Source of the DNA: Lewinellaceae bacterium
GTDB lineage: Bacteria; Bacteroidota; Bacteroidia; Chitinophagales; Saprospiraceae
DNA: 64,000 nt
Assembly: GCA_020636355.1 (NCBI GenBank)
Contig: JACJYB010000002.1
Coordinates: 682,001-746,000, forward strand
Direction: 5' to 3'
Part shown: positions 31,232 through 40,000 of the stretch, in pieces
How the letters are laid out: each line of letters starts with the position of its first letter
How positions within the stretch are numbered: position 1 is the stretch's first letter
Program-made: the position numbers and the translations under genes
Notes under the pieces: model-generated
The model's database searches: none
What the model was told of the DNA's origin: nothing
The model's input: the letters and a program-made list of their open reading frames with translations, nothing else

Positions 31232-32161
31232 TCAACCTGCCAAACTTCTCTCATTTTCCAACCACTGGTACCATTGGTCCATTCCCTGTCCCGTGGTTGC
31301 GGAAAGTTCCAGAAATTTAAGCTGATGATTGACTTGAAGTGCATAATCTTTCGCTCTTTCCACATCAAATTGAACGTAGGGTAATAAATCAATCTTATTA
31401 ATGATACAGAGCTGTGCACTGTGAAACATATCCGGGTATTTGATGGGCTTATCATCCCCCTCCGTAACGCTTATGATCACTACCCGCTTGGCTTCTCCCA
31501 AATCAAACAAGGCTGGACAAACCAAATTGCCGACATTTTCAATAAACAAAACGCTGTCAGCAGGAGGTTTGAGTTGCTGGAGGGCTTTCGAAACCATATC
31601 TGCATCCAGATGACACCCTTTCCCGGTATTGATCTGGACTACCGGAGCGTCGGTTGCAGCAATGCGACTGGCATCCTGGGAAGACTGCTGGTCTCCTTCG
31701 ATTACAGAACAGGTCAGTTTTCCTTTCAGGTCTGTCAGGGTCCGTTCCAATAACGAAGTCTTACCCGATCCGGGAGAACTGACCAGATTGACAGCCAGTA
31801 TGGATTTGGCCAGAAAATAGCCCCGGTTGCGCTCTGCCAACAATTGATTTTGGTGTAAAATATCAACTTCTAGATCTACTACGGTCTTTGGGCTGGGGAA
31901 ATGGACATGCGGATGGTCATGATCTCCGTGGCTATGGACGTGACCCTCTGCACCATGATTATGAACATGACCCACTGCATCATGAGAACCGCCATGATCA
32001 TGGTGATGATGATGACTGTGGTGGTGATGATTTGCTGTTGCAATTCGCACAGGCCCTTTAGATAAAGCTTCAGGCAAATCAATTGGTTTTAAATTTGTGC
32101 CGGTGTTAAATAACGTTATCGTGATACCATCCGTATCACCGCATCCACAAGTTGAGCACAT
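31232..32161 (-). CDS. hypB: Nickel-inserting GTPase HypB with histidine-rich domain
   Basis: 309 residues. The N-terminus MCSTCGCGD carries the high-affinity nickel CxxCGC motif. Residues 45-87 contain 21 histidines in 43 positions, a nickel-storage stretch. The SIMIBI-class GTPase domain has Walker A VSSPGSGKTSLLERTL (about 128-143), VIEGDQQSSQDASRI, the metal-site region GKGCHLDADMV, ENVGNLVCPALFDLGE and the base motif NKIDLLPY. HypB and HypA deliver nickel to the large subunit after the iron ligands are in place. The histidine-rich form suggests nickel buffering as well as delivery. Confidence 0.97.
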   Translation of the reverse strand: MCSTCGCGDTDGITITLFNTGTNLKPIDLPEALSKGPVRIATANHHHHSHHHHHDHGGSHDAVGHVHNHGAEGHVHSHGDHDHPHVHFPSPKTVVDLEVDILHQNQLLAERNRGYFLAKSILAVNLVSSPGSGKTSLLERTLTDLKGKLTCSVIEGDQQSSQDASRIAATDAPVVQINTGKGCHLDADMVSKALQQLKPPADSVLFIENVGNLVCPALFDLGEAKRVVIISVTEGDDKPIKYPDMFHSAQLCIINKIDLLPYVQFDVERAKDYALQVNHQLKFLELSATTGQGMDQWYQWLENERSLAG

Positions 32162-32173
32162 AACAAATAATTT

Positions 32174-32527
32174 TTAGTCTTCGGCCGTAGCCAATGTTAA
32201 TGACTTAATTTTCAATTCTTTGCCAGCAATTACATCAGCAAAGTAACTGTTGCATTCCGGGCAAGGGGTATACAAATTTGGCATTGGAAAAGTAGCACCA
32301 CACTCCAGGCACTTTCCTATCCCGGGTATGTGATTAATTTGTCTTTCCGCTTTTTGTAATACGGTTCCCGGTATAGCTGCTTGCCAGGCAAAATCTAAAG
32401 CAGGCATTTCAATGCCCGCAATCTCTCCAATATCCAATTCAATCACCTCTACTTCCTTGGCATGATGCAATTCCACCGTATTGTTGGCAATATCTAAAAT
32501 ACTCATCACGATCGAAAGCTCATGCAT
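32174..32527 (-). CDS. hypA: Nickel chaperone HypA
   Basis: 117 residues from the ATG at 32527, giving the canonical N-terminus MHELSIVMSILDIA in which Met1-His2-Glu3 bind nickel. The C-terminal zinc ribbon has two CxxC pairs (CLECGATFPMPN and CPECNS). A longer in-frame reading from 32644 would add 39 residues, out of keeping with the family and overlapping the upstream gene. HypA hands nickel to the hydrogenase large subunit together with HypB, 12 bases downstream. Confidence 0.96.
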   Translation of the reverse strand: MHELSIVMSILDIANNTVELHHAKEVEVIELDIGEIAGIEMPALDFAWQAAIPGTVLQKAERQINHIPGIGKCLECGATFPMPNLYTPCPECNSYFADVIAGKELKIKSLTLATAED

Positions 32528-32528
32528 T

Positions 32529-32726
32529 TCAGCTGGATGATTTCTTCGTATTGCGTACCAACCAATAGCTGAAAGCCACAATGGCAACCACGAGTATCCA
32601 GGAATGTTCCATGGAACCTGCATAATGGGATAATGTCCAACCATTCCCTACTCCATGGCCAGGATGTGCAACTAAAGTAAACGGCAGGACACTCAGCAGA
32701 AGAATTACGATTCGAATTGGTTTCAT
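32529..32726 (-). CDS. Small membrane protein with HPGHG motif, head of the hyp operon
   Basis: 65 residues: a signal peptide (IRIVILLLSVLPFTLVA), then AHPGHGVGNGWTLSHYAGSMEHSW with four histidines, one transmembrane helix (ILVVAIVAFSYWLV) and a basic tail. HupE/UreJ nickel permeases also begin their mature part with a HPGHG-type motif, but those have six helices. This protein keeps only that exposed motif and one helix. A metal-binding or anchoring partner in nickel supply is a reasonable inference. It ends one base before hypA, so it is the first gene of the maturation operon. Confidence 0.7.
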   Translation of the reverse strand: MKPIRIVILLLSVLPFTLVAHPGHGVGNGWTLSHYAGSMEHSWILVVAIVAFSYWLVRNTKKSSS

Positions 32727-32780
32727 AGTAATGAACAGTTTGGATTATGATTGCTCCGGTTTAAAATTAAAGAGCAATAA

Positions 32781-32788
32781 CAAATGTA
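32781..32788 (-). promoter_or_regulatory. Candidate -7 box for the hyp operon
   Basis: TACATTTG on the minus strand matches TAnnTTTG and lies 55 bases before the first hyp-operon start. I see no good TTTG box at -33. Activation may then depend on the dyad just upstream (32819-32838). Confidence 0.35.
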
Positions 32789-32818
32789 AATGTTTCATGT
32801 CCTTATGGTGATCTGTAT

Positions 32819-32838
32819 CATCATGGAATTGAATGATG
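32819..32838. promoter_or_regulatory. 20-bp dyad in the hyp/hya divergent region (candidate operator)
   Basis: CATCATGGAATTGAATGATG is a dyad with 16 of 20 positions symmetric: CATCAT / ATGATG arms and a central AATT. It lies in the 195-base gap between the divergent hyp and hya operons, 93 bases from each side's centre (start codons at 32726 and 32922). That near-central place fits one regulator controlling both operons. The regulator is unknown. Confidence 0.5.
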
Positions 32839-32921
32839 TATGTCATCTTTTAACAGGTTAATAATCAATTATTTTCAAATGTTTTTTAATACCCTTCCTA
32901 AAACCTAATGAATTTAAAAAA

Positions 32922-34055
32922 ATGGCTTCATCAACAACCAGCTCCAAACGACCCACTTACTATGAAGATCTAAGGAGTCGGGGTTATTCCCGGCGTGATT
33001 TCATGAAATTTACAACCATGATTGCTGCCTATCTGGGGTTGGAATCAACTGGTGTAGCACAAGTAACTGAAGCCTTGATGACCAAGCCAAGGCTCCCGGT
33101 CATCTGGTTGCATTTTCAGGAATGTACCTGTTGCAGCGAATCCTTTATCCGTTCGTCTCATCCGATCGTTGCCGACATCATCCTGGATAAAATCTCTCTC
33201 GATTACACCGAAACCCTAATGGCCGCTTCCGGCCATCAGGCTGAGGCCTCCATGCGTAAGACCATGGAAGAATATCCAGGTGAATACGTCCTTTGTGTAG
33301 AAGGTTCCGTACCAATGGGGGCAGATGGAGCCTACTGCTGCATTGGCGGCAAGTCAGCAATCGATATCCTTCAGGAAGCCGCAGCCGGAGCAAAGGCAAT
33401 CATTGCCTGGGGTTCCTGTGCCTGCAACGGATGCGTGCAAGCTTCCAAGCCAAATCCCACCGGTGCCACGCCTATTCATAAATTGGTCAAAGGAAAACCT
33501 ATCATTAAAGTCCCGGGTTGTCCGCCAATTGGAGAGGTTATGGCAGGCGTCCTGGTGCATGTTGTGACATTTGGCCGGATCCCCGAGCTGGATCGCGTTG
33601 GCCGGCCTAAAGCGTTTTACAGCAAGCGAGTCCATGATACCTGTTATCGGCGGCCATTTTACGATGCAGGACTCTTTGTCGAAAGCTTTGACGACGAGAA
33701 TGCAAGGAAAGGATATTGCCTTTATAAAGTAGGTTGCAAAGGCCCTACCACGTATAACGCGTGCGGAGTCACCAAATGGAATAATGGTACCAGTTACCCG
33801 ATTCAGTCTGGCCATGGATGCATCGGATGCAGTGAAGAAAACTTCTGGGACAATGGACCATTCTACCGCAGACTGTCCAGCTTCCCGGGCTTTGGCATAG
33901 AAAGTACTGCTGATGAAATTGGCGCTTTCGCAGCCGGTGCTACTGCTGCCGGTATTGCCGCACATGCCATCGGCACCAACATCATGAAGAAAAAAATCAT
34001 TCAAAGTCACGTTGAGGAAGGCCGAACCAGTGCGGAAGAATTAAACCATGACTGA
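32922..34055 (+). CDS. hyaA: [NiFe]-hydrogenase small subunit, oxygen-tolerant group 1d type
   Basis: 377 residues. The N-terminal twin-arginine signal (SRRDFMKFTTMIAAYLGL, RR at 24-25) sends the folded heterodimer to the periplasm. The subunit carries three iron-sulphur clusters. Proximal-cluster cysteines C68, C71, C166 and C200 correspond to C17, C20, C115 and C149 of Ralstonia HoxK / E. coli HyaA. C70 and C171 match the extra C19 and C120 that make the oxygen-tolerant [4Fe-3S] cluster. Medial and distal ligands are in HDTCYRRP, GCKGPTTYNAC and HGCIGCSE. An additional C168 gives GSCACNGC where HoxK has GSCASWGC. A C-terminal hydrophobic helix (FAAGATAAGIAAHAIG) anchors it. Confidence 0.97.
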   Translation: MASSTTSSKRPTYYEDLRSRGYSRRDFMKFTTMIAAYLGLESTGVAQVTEALMTKPRLPVIWLHFQECTCCSESFIRSSHPIVADIILDKISLDYTETLMAASGHQAEASMRKTMEEYPGEYVLCVEGSVPMGADGAYCCIGGKSAIDILQEAAAGAKAIIAWGSCACNGCVQASKPNPTGATPIHKLVKGKPIIKVPGCPPIGEVMAGVLVHVVTFGRIPELDRVGRPKAFYSKRVHDTCYRRPFYDAGLFVESFDDENARKGYCLYKVGCKGPTTYNACGVTKWNNGTSYPIQSGHGCIGCSEENFWDNGPFYRRLSSFPGFGIESTADEIGAFAAGATAAGIAAHAIGTNIMKKKIIQSHVEEGRTSAEELNHD

Positions 34056-34092
34056 TCAGTGACCAGTCCTTTAATCCAACAAACCAAAAAAA

Positions 34093-35814
34093 ATGAGTTC
34101 TCGAATAGTTGTTGACCCTATCACCCGAATTGAAGGTCATTTGCGCGTAGAAGCCAATATTGAAGGAGGAAAAGTAACAGATGCTTACAGCTCCGGCACT
34201 ATGGTAAGGTTGATCGAAAAGATCCTGCAGGGCCGTGATCCCCGTGATGCCTGGGCTTTCGTAGGCCGGGTCTGCGGTGTGTGTACGACAGTCCACTCAC
34301 TGGCTTCCTGTCGTGCCGTAGAAGATGCCCTGGACATCGTCATTCCTCCGGATGCGGAATTGGTCCGCAACCTGATGTATTGCGCCCAATACATGCATGA
34401 CCACGTTGTCCATTTTTATCACTTGCATGCCATGGACTGGGTGGATGTGGTCGATGCCTTGAATGCCGACCCTAAAAAGACCTCCGAAATAGCCCAATCA
34501 ATTTCTAATTGGCCAAAGAGCTCACCTGGCTATTTTTCAGATTTACAAAAAAGAGTAAAGGGTTTTGTTTCATCCGGCCAACTGGGGATTTTCACCAATG
34601 GCTACTGGGGACACTCGGCCTATAAATTGCCTTCCGAAATCAATCTCATCGGTTTAGCACACTACCTGGAAGCTTTGGAATGGCAAAAAGAAATCGTTAA
34701 AGTTCATGCGATTTTTGGCGGTAAAAACCCGCACCCGAACTACCTGGTGGGTGGTATGGCCTGCTCGATAGGTCTGGATGATGTCAGTGTAATCAATGCC
34801 GAAAGATTGGCCTATGTAGGCCAATTGCTTGAGCAAGGCAAACAATTTATTGAACAGGTATACATACCGGATCTGATGGCCATAGCGCCTTACTACCTGG
34901 ATTGGGGAGCCATCGGCGGTGGACTTGGCAACTATCTCGTATATGGTGATTTACCGACGAATGGCTACCGTGACGAATCCAGTTTTAAATTCCCCAGCGG
35001 GGTAATCTTAAATAAAGATATCAACAATCTGCAGGAAGTCGATCTGCGCGAAGATGCTCAGGTCCAGGAATTTATCAGTCGTTCATGGTATGAATACAGC
35101 GGTGGAGATTCCACTGGGTTACACCCTTGGTCCGGCGAAACAAATTTAAATTACACAGGTCCAAAACCACCTTATGAACACCTCGATGTGGACCAGAAAT
35201 ACAGTTATCTGAAAACACCACGCTGGAGAGGACACGCCATGGAAGTCGGTCCCCTGGCCCGCGTTCTGGTGGGTTACGCCCGCGGACGTGAAGACTTCAA
35301 GGAAGTGGTGGATCGTGCATTGACCAATCTTAATGTTCCGGTCACCGCGTTATTCTCAACGCTGGGACGAACTGCTGCAAGAGGCCTGGAATCCATTCTT
35401 GTTGCCGGCTGGGCTCAGGAATTTTACGATGCCCTGATTACTAACATACGCAATGGTGATGTCCGGATGGCCGACACGACTAAGTTTGCTCCGAAAACCT
35501 GGCCGGCACAAGCCAAAGGTGTAGGGCACACGGAAGCTCCTCGCGGCGCATTGGCTCACTGGATTGTTATTGAGGATGAAAAAATCAAAAACTACCAGTT
35601 GGTGGTTCCAACCACCTGGAATGCCTCACCAAGAGATCCTGAAGGTCAACGGTCCGCTTACGAATCTGCCTTGCTGGACACACCGGTCGCCAACGATGAG
35701 CAACCTCTGGAAATATTGAGAACCATTCATTCATTCGATCCCTGCATGGCCTGCGCAGTACACCTCTACGACGAAGAAGGAGCAACGGTAAGCCGGATAC
35801 AGGTCGTACCATAA
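34093..35814 (+). CDS. hyaB: [NiFe]-hydrogenase large subunit
   Basis: 573 residues, the catalytic subunit that splits H2 at the Ni-Fe site. The four ligand cysteines are C61 and C64 in GRVCGVCTTVH, and C551 and C554 in the C-terminal DPCMACAVH. The 16 residues after His557 form the extension removed by the HyaD-type protease after nickel insertion. DPITRIEGHLRVE opens the protein, as in all group 1 enzymes. There is no own signal peptide; it is exported with the small subunit. Length and motifs are those of membrane-bound uptake hydrogenases. It starts 37 bases after hyaA. Confidence 0.97.
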   Translation: MSSRIVVDPITRIEGHLRVEANIEGGKVTDAYSSGTMVRLIEKILQGRDPRDAWAFVGRVCGVCTTVHSLASCRAVEDALDIVIPPDAELVRNLMYCAQYMHDHVVHFYHLHAMDWVDVVDALNADPKKTSEIAQSISNWPKSSPGYFSDLQKRVKGFVSSGQLGIFTNGYWGHSAYKLPSEINLIGLAHYLEALEWQKEIVKVHAIFGGKNPHPNYLVGGMACSIGLDDVSVINAERLAYVGQLLEQGKQFIEQVYIPDLMAIAPYYLDWGAIGGGLGNYLVYGDLPTNGYRDESSFKFPSGVILNKDINNLQEVDLREDAQVQEFISRSWYEYSGGDSTGLHPWSGETNLNYTGPKPPYEHLDVDQKYSYLKTPRWRGHAMEVGPLARVLVGYARGREDFKEVVDRALTNLNVPVTALFSTLGRTAARGLESILVAGWAQEFYDALITNIRNGDVRMADTTKFAPKTWPAQAKGVGHTEAPRGALAHWIVIEDEKIKNYQLVVPTTWNASPRDPEGQRSAYESALLDTPVANDEQPLEILRTIHSFDPCMACAVHLYDEEGATVSRIQVVP

Positions 35815-35826
35815 AATGCCAAACCG

Positions 35827-36516
35827 ATGAAAAATAAAGTTTTGCGGCGTGTATATGTCTGGGAACGCCCGGTGCGTTTCTTCCATTGGCTGAATGCGCT
35901 GGCCATAGTGGTATTGTGCATCACAGGTTATCTTATTGGCTCTCCGATAGCCATCCAGTCGACTGCAGAAGCGTCCTTCAGTTATTGGTTTGGAACGGTA
36001 CGCTTTCTGCATTTCCTGGCCGCCTACATTTTCTTTTACAATTTCATCTTCCGGATTTATTGGGGATTTGTAGGTAATAAATATGCCAATTGGAAAAATT
36101 TTATTCCCACCACAAAAACCTATTTTAAGGAGATGTGGGATGTCATCCGGATTGACATTTTATTAAAAAGAAACCGTGAACACCTTTCCGTGGGGCACAA
36201 TGCACTGGCCGGGTTCATTTATTTTATGACGTTCATAGCCTTTGCTATTCAATGTCTGACCGGTGGTGGTCTTTATGCAAGCATGAGTGACGCATGGCTT
36301 CCGGCTTTATTTGCCTGGGTGCCTGGTGTTTTTGGTAATGATCAGACTTTGCGTATGGTACATCATATCACCATGTGGTTCTTTATCGTCTTTGCGATTA
36401 TTCACATCTATTTGGTTTTCTACCATGATTTTGTTGAGGGCAGAGGCGAGATGTCCTCCATGGGAGGTGGATGGAAATTTATCGAAGAAGAAGTATTTGA
36501 GAAACAAAACAGTTAA
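35827..36516 (+). CDS. hyaC: Hydrogenase cytochrome b subunit
   Basis: 229 residues of the Ni/Fe-hydrogenase b-type cytochrome family. Four transmembrane helices are visible: FFHWLNALAIVVLCITGYLIG, a second around FLHFLAAYIFFYNFIFRIYW, FIYFMTFIAFAIQCLTGG and MVHHITMWFFIVFAIIHIYLVFY. Haem-ligating histidines lie in FFHWLN, RFLHFLAAY and VHHITMW. It anchors the hydrogenase on the periplasmic face and passes electrons to the quinone pool. It starts 12 bases after hyaB and is followed after three bases by the protease gene. Confidence 0.95.
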   Translation: MKNKVLRRVYVWERPVRFFHWLNALAIVVLCITGYLIGSPIAIQSTAEASFSYWFGTVRFLHFLAAYIFFYNFIFRIYWGFVGNKYANWKNFIPTTKTYFKEMWDVIRIDILLKRNREHLSVGHNALAGFIYFMTFIAFAIQCLTGGGLYASMSDAWLPALFAWVPGVFGNDQTLRMVHHITMWFFIVFAIIHIYLVFYHDFVEGRGEMSSMGGGWKFIEEEVFEKQNS

Positions 36517-36519
36517 ACA

Positions 36520-36996
36520 TTGGATAAAAAACATGTATTGATTTTAGGTTTGGGCAATTACCTGATGGGTGATGAAGGCCTGGGTGTTCATCTAGCGCGA
36601 GCATTAGAAAATCAGGAATGGCCAGATGAAGTCGAGATTGTCGACGGAGGTACCGGTGGATTTCTACTGATGAATCAAATCGAGTCCTACGAACATGTGA
36701 TCATGATTGATGCAACTATGGACAACAAGAAACCTGGAACCATCAACCTGATCAAACCCAAATTTGCCAAGGATTTTCCCCAGGCAATGAGTACGCACGA
36801 AATCGGATTGAAGGATGTGATTCAGAGCATGCAGCTTCTGGGCACATTACCTGTAATCCATCTCTTTACGGTTTCTATTGAACTCATCCAACCACTGACG
36901 GTTGAATTGTCTGAAGCGATTCAGCAAATCATGCCCGATCTGGCCCGGAAGATCCGTCAATTGGTATTTCAACTTGTACCTACTGAAGTAATCTGA
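36520..36996 (+). CDS. hyaD: Hydrogenase maturation protease
   Basis: 158 residues of the HyaD/HybD endopeptidase family. It shows ILGLGNYLMGDEGLGVHLARAL, in which the glutamate/aspartate bind nickel, VEIVDGGTGGFLLMNQIESYEHVIMIDAT, and the conserved histidine in AMSTHEIGLKDV. It cuts the large-subunit C-terminal extension after nickel insertion. The start is a TTG at 36520: an in-frame TAA (the hyaC stop) lies just ahead and the next ATG falls inside the active-site motif. It is the last gene of the hya operon, followed by a bidirectional terminator. Confidence 0.94.
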   Translation: MDKKHVLILGLGNYLMGDEGLGVHLARALENQEWPDEVEIVDGGTGGFLLMNQIESYEHVIMIDATMDNKKPGTINLIKPKFAKDFPQAMSTHEIGLKDVIQSMQLLGTLPVIHLFTVSIELIQPLTVELSEAIQQIMPDLARKIRQLVFQLVPTEVI

Positions 36997-37038
36997 CCAT
37001 CCGACAATATCTAAGGCCCTAACCAGACCTATTCCAAA

Positions 37039-37082
37039 AAAAGGTTGCCATACAAATCATGAATGGCAACCTTTTATTTTTT
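37039..37082. terminator. Bidirectional intrinsic terminator between hyaD and the BNR protein
   Basis: AAAAGGTTGCCAT (37039-37051) and ATGGCAACCTTTT (37063-37075) form a perfect 13-base stem with an 11-base loop. A-residues lie on the left and T-residues follow on the right, so it can work on both strands. It sits between convergent genes. Confidence 0.85.
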
Positions 37083-37099
37083 TCAACGGAGCGACGGGA

Positions 37100-40000
37100 T
37101 CAGGTTTTAGCCTTGCGGTCCACCTGAATAACAGGCACTGCCGCTTCCTGGATCATTTGATTCAGGTCTCCGACCTTTTTATACAGTTCATTGATTTTCA
37201 CTTCCGATTTTTCCCACTTGTCCATGACATCGTGAACACGCATCTTCTGGCCATTGGTAACCGGCAGATAACCGTCTTCTAATAAACCTTCAATATGCTT
37301 CAATTCTGCATCCAGCTGGTTTGGGAAATTAATCACATCCTGGAAGGTCTGTTGCTTTCGCTGCACCAGGGTCTTATCGACCTTTTCAATCGATTTGACG
37401 ACTTCCGTACAAGCTCTTTTTAAGGAAGTATCCAATCCGGGGCGCTTTACAAAATCTTCCAGTTGCTGTTTGATGGCTGTCAACGTATTGACTTCTTCGT
37501 TAAGTGACCGTGCAGCGGCATCCAACTGATCCAGGAGCTTCCTCTTTTCCTGGTAGGCAGCCGGATCAGTAATATCAAGCCGAGGATCCGCATCGACCAT
37601 AAAGGTTTGGTCGATACTGTCTTTTCCAACGACGACGCGCACGGTATATTTTCCCGGAGTAACGAGATGGCCTCCCCTACCACCGAGGGTGAGGACACCT
37701 TTCACTTCAGGTTTGTCCTGAACATGCATATCCCAGACGTATTTATGCAGGCCAGGCATCTTATCCAATTCCTTTTTGTTAGCACCAAGAGGCTGACCAT
37801 TCAATATCTTCCCATGATCATCCAGGATCCGGATTTTGATATCCGAAGAATCAAGTTTCTCATTTACCTGGTAATACAATGCCAGACCATAGTCCGGATT
37901 GGTACCCATAGTAAGTGATTCGCGTCTTGGCCCTCCGAATAAAATCGGATCCCGAGGTGCGAGCAAGGCAACCTGTCCGGCGGTTTTAGGTTGCATTTCA
38001 CGCAATGGTGTCAGGTCGTCCATTATCCAGAAAGCCCTGCCCTGGGTTGCTACCAGCAAATCACCGTGATGGATCATCAGGTCGGTGATGGGTACGACCG
38101 GTAGGTTCAGCTGGAATGAATCCCACTGCATGCCGCCGTTTATACTGATGTAGAGTCCGGTTTCAGTGCCGGCAAACAGGAGGTCTTTACGTACCGGGTC
38201 CTCACGTACGACACGTACATGCGCTTCCGGAGCAATGCCCTGAACGTGATCCGTCCAGGTTTTGCCAAAATCAGTGGTTATGTAGATATGGGGTTTGAAA
38301 TCATTGAATTTGTAGCGGTTGTAGATCACATACACCTTACCCGGCGTATTAGGAGATACCTCCAGGCTGTTGATTTGTCCCTCCATCAGTCCGGGAGGTG
38401 TCACATCGGCCCAGTTCTGTCCGCCGTCGCGGGTCATGTGAACCAATCCGTCATCACTGCCGGCCCACAACTCATTGGCATCGAAGGGCGACTCTGCCAG
38501 GTAATAGACGGCCTGATAGACTTCACCGCCAGCGCCTTCATTAGTGATGGGGCCACCGCCAAAATCCAGTTTGTTCGGATCATTGCGGGTCAAATCCGGA
38601 CTGATCTCACTCCAGGTGGTCCCCCGATCGGAAGATTTCAGAACTTGATTTCCGCCGTGATAGATCACTTTGGGGTCATGTTGTGATACCAGTATCGGGG
38701 CATTCCAGTTGAAGCGATATTTAACATCAGAAGGCTTCGAACCTAATCCCAGGTAGGGATAGGCCATGATGTCCTTCGAAATTTTAAGCTCGGTATCCGT
38801 TTCGGAGATAATGCCCTGATAGCATCCGGCGTAGACAAAGCGAGGATTATCGGGGTCAAATGCACAGTATGCCGATTCGCATCCCCCTACCGGATAAAAT
38901 TCGGAATTGGCTATGCCGGGTCGATCACTGCGGGAAGGGATGCAGACCGAAGTGTTATCTTGCTGGCCTCCGTAGACGTAATACGGAAAACGGTTATCGG
39001 CATTTATTCGATAGAACTGCGCTGTGGGTTGGTTGGCCTGCGTGCTCCAGGTCAGCCCCCGATTGTAACTGATGTTAGCTCCACCGTCGTTGGAGTTGAT
39101 CTGGATGTTGGGATCCAGGGGATGTACCCATAAATCATGGTTGTCCCCGTGCGGCGTCGGGACGGTACGGAAGGTCTTACCACCGTCTTCCGAAAGCAGG
39201 TATGGCGCATTCAGCACCACGACGCGGTTGGCATCATGCGGATCGGCAAATACATGCATGTAATACCAGGACCGGGCCTGAAGGATACGGTCTTTATTGA
39301 TCCGGGTCCAGCTGTTACCCGCATCATCGGAACGGTATAGGCCACCTTCTTCCGATTCGATGACCGCATAAACCCGTTGAGGATCTGCTGCGGATACGGA
39401 TACTCCAATCTTTCCCATGATGGACTTGGGCAATCCTTTGGTCAATTTTGTCCAGGTATCACCTCCATCTGTCGTCTTCCAGATCGAACTGTACTGGCCG
39501 CCGGATACCATCTTCCAGGGTAGCCGCTGGTGGTGCCAGAAGGCAGCATACAACACCCGTGGGTTGGTCATATCCATTGACAGGTCACAGACACCGGCAC
39601 TATCGTTTACGAAAAGAACTTTCTCCCAATTTTTACCCCCATCCAACGTGCGATAAACTCCGCGATCCGGTGTCGGCGCATAAGGGCTCCCCTGAGCTGC
39701 GACATAGATGATGTTCGGATCCTGGGGGTGGATGCGGACTTTGGGTATCTGTCGCACACGGTCCAGGCCTTTGTTCGACCAGGTGGCACCACCGTCGGTG
39801 GAGATGTAGACGCCATCTCCATGAGAGGTCATCACCCCACGTACCGGACCTTCACCAGTGCCGACTACTACAACATTCGGATCGGATCGTGAGACGTCGA
39901 TTGCCCCAATGGAACCGGTCTTAAGGTAGCCATCGGTGATGTTTTTCCAGGTTTCTCCACCATTCTCCGTCTTCCAGACGCCACCGCCGGTCGATCCGAA

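Noticed and set aside
33354..34010. 218-codon minus-strand frame opposite the hydrogenase small subunit
   Set aside because: The plus strand encodes all cluster cysteines of a known family; the long antisense frame is a by-product of GC-skewed third positions.
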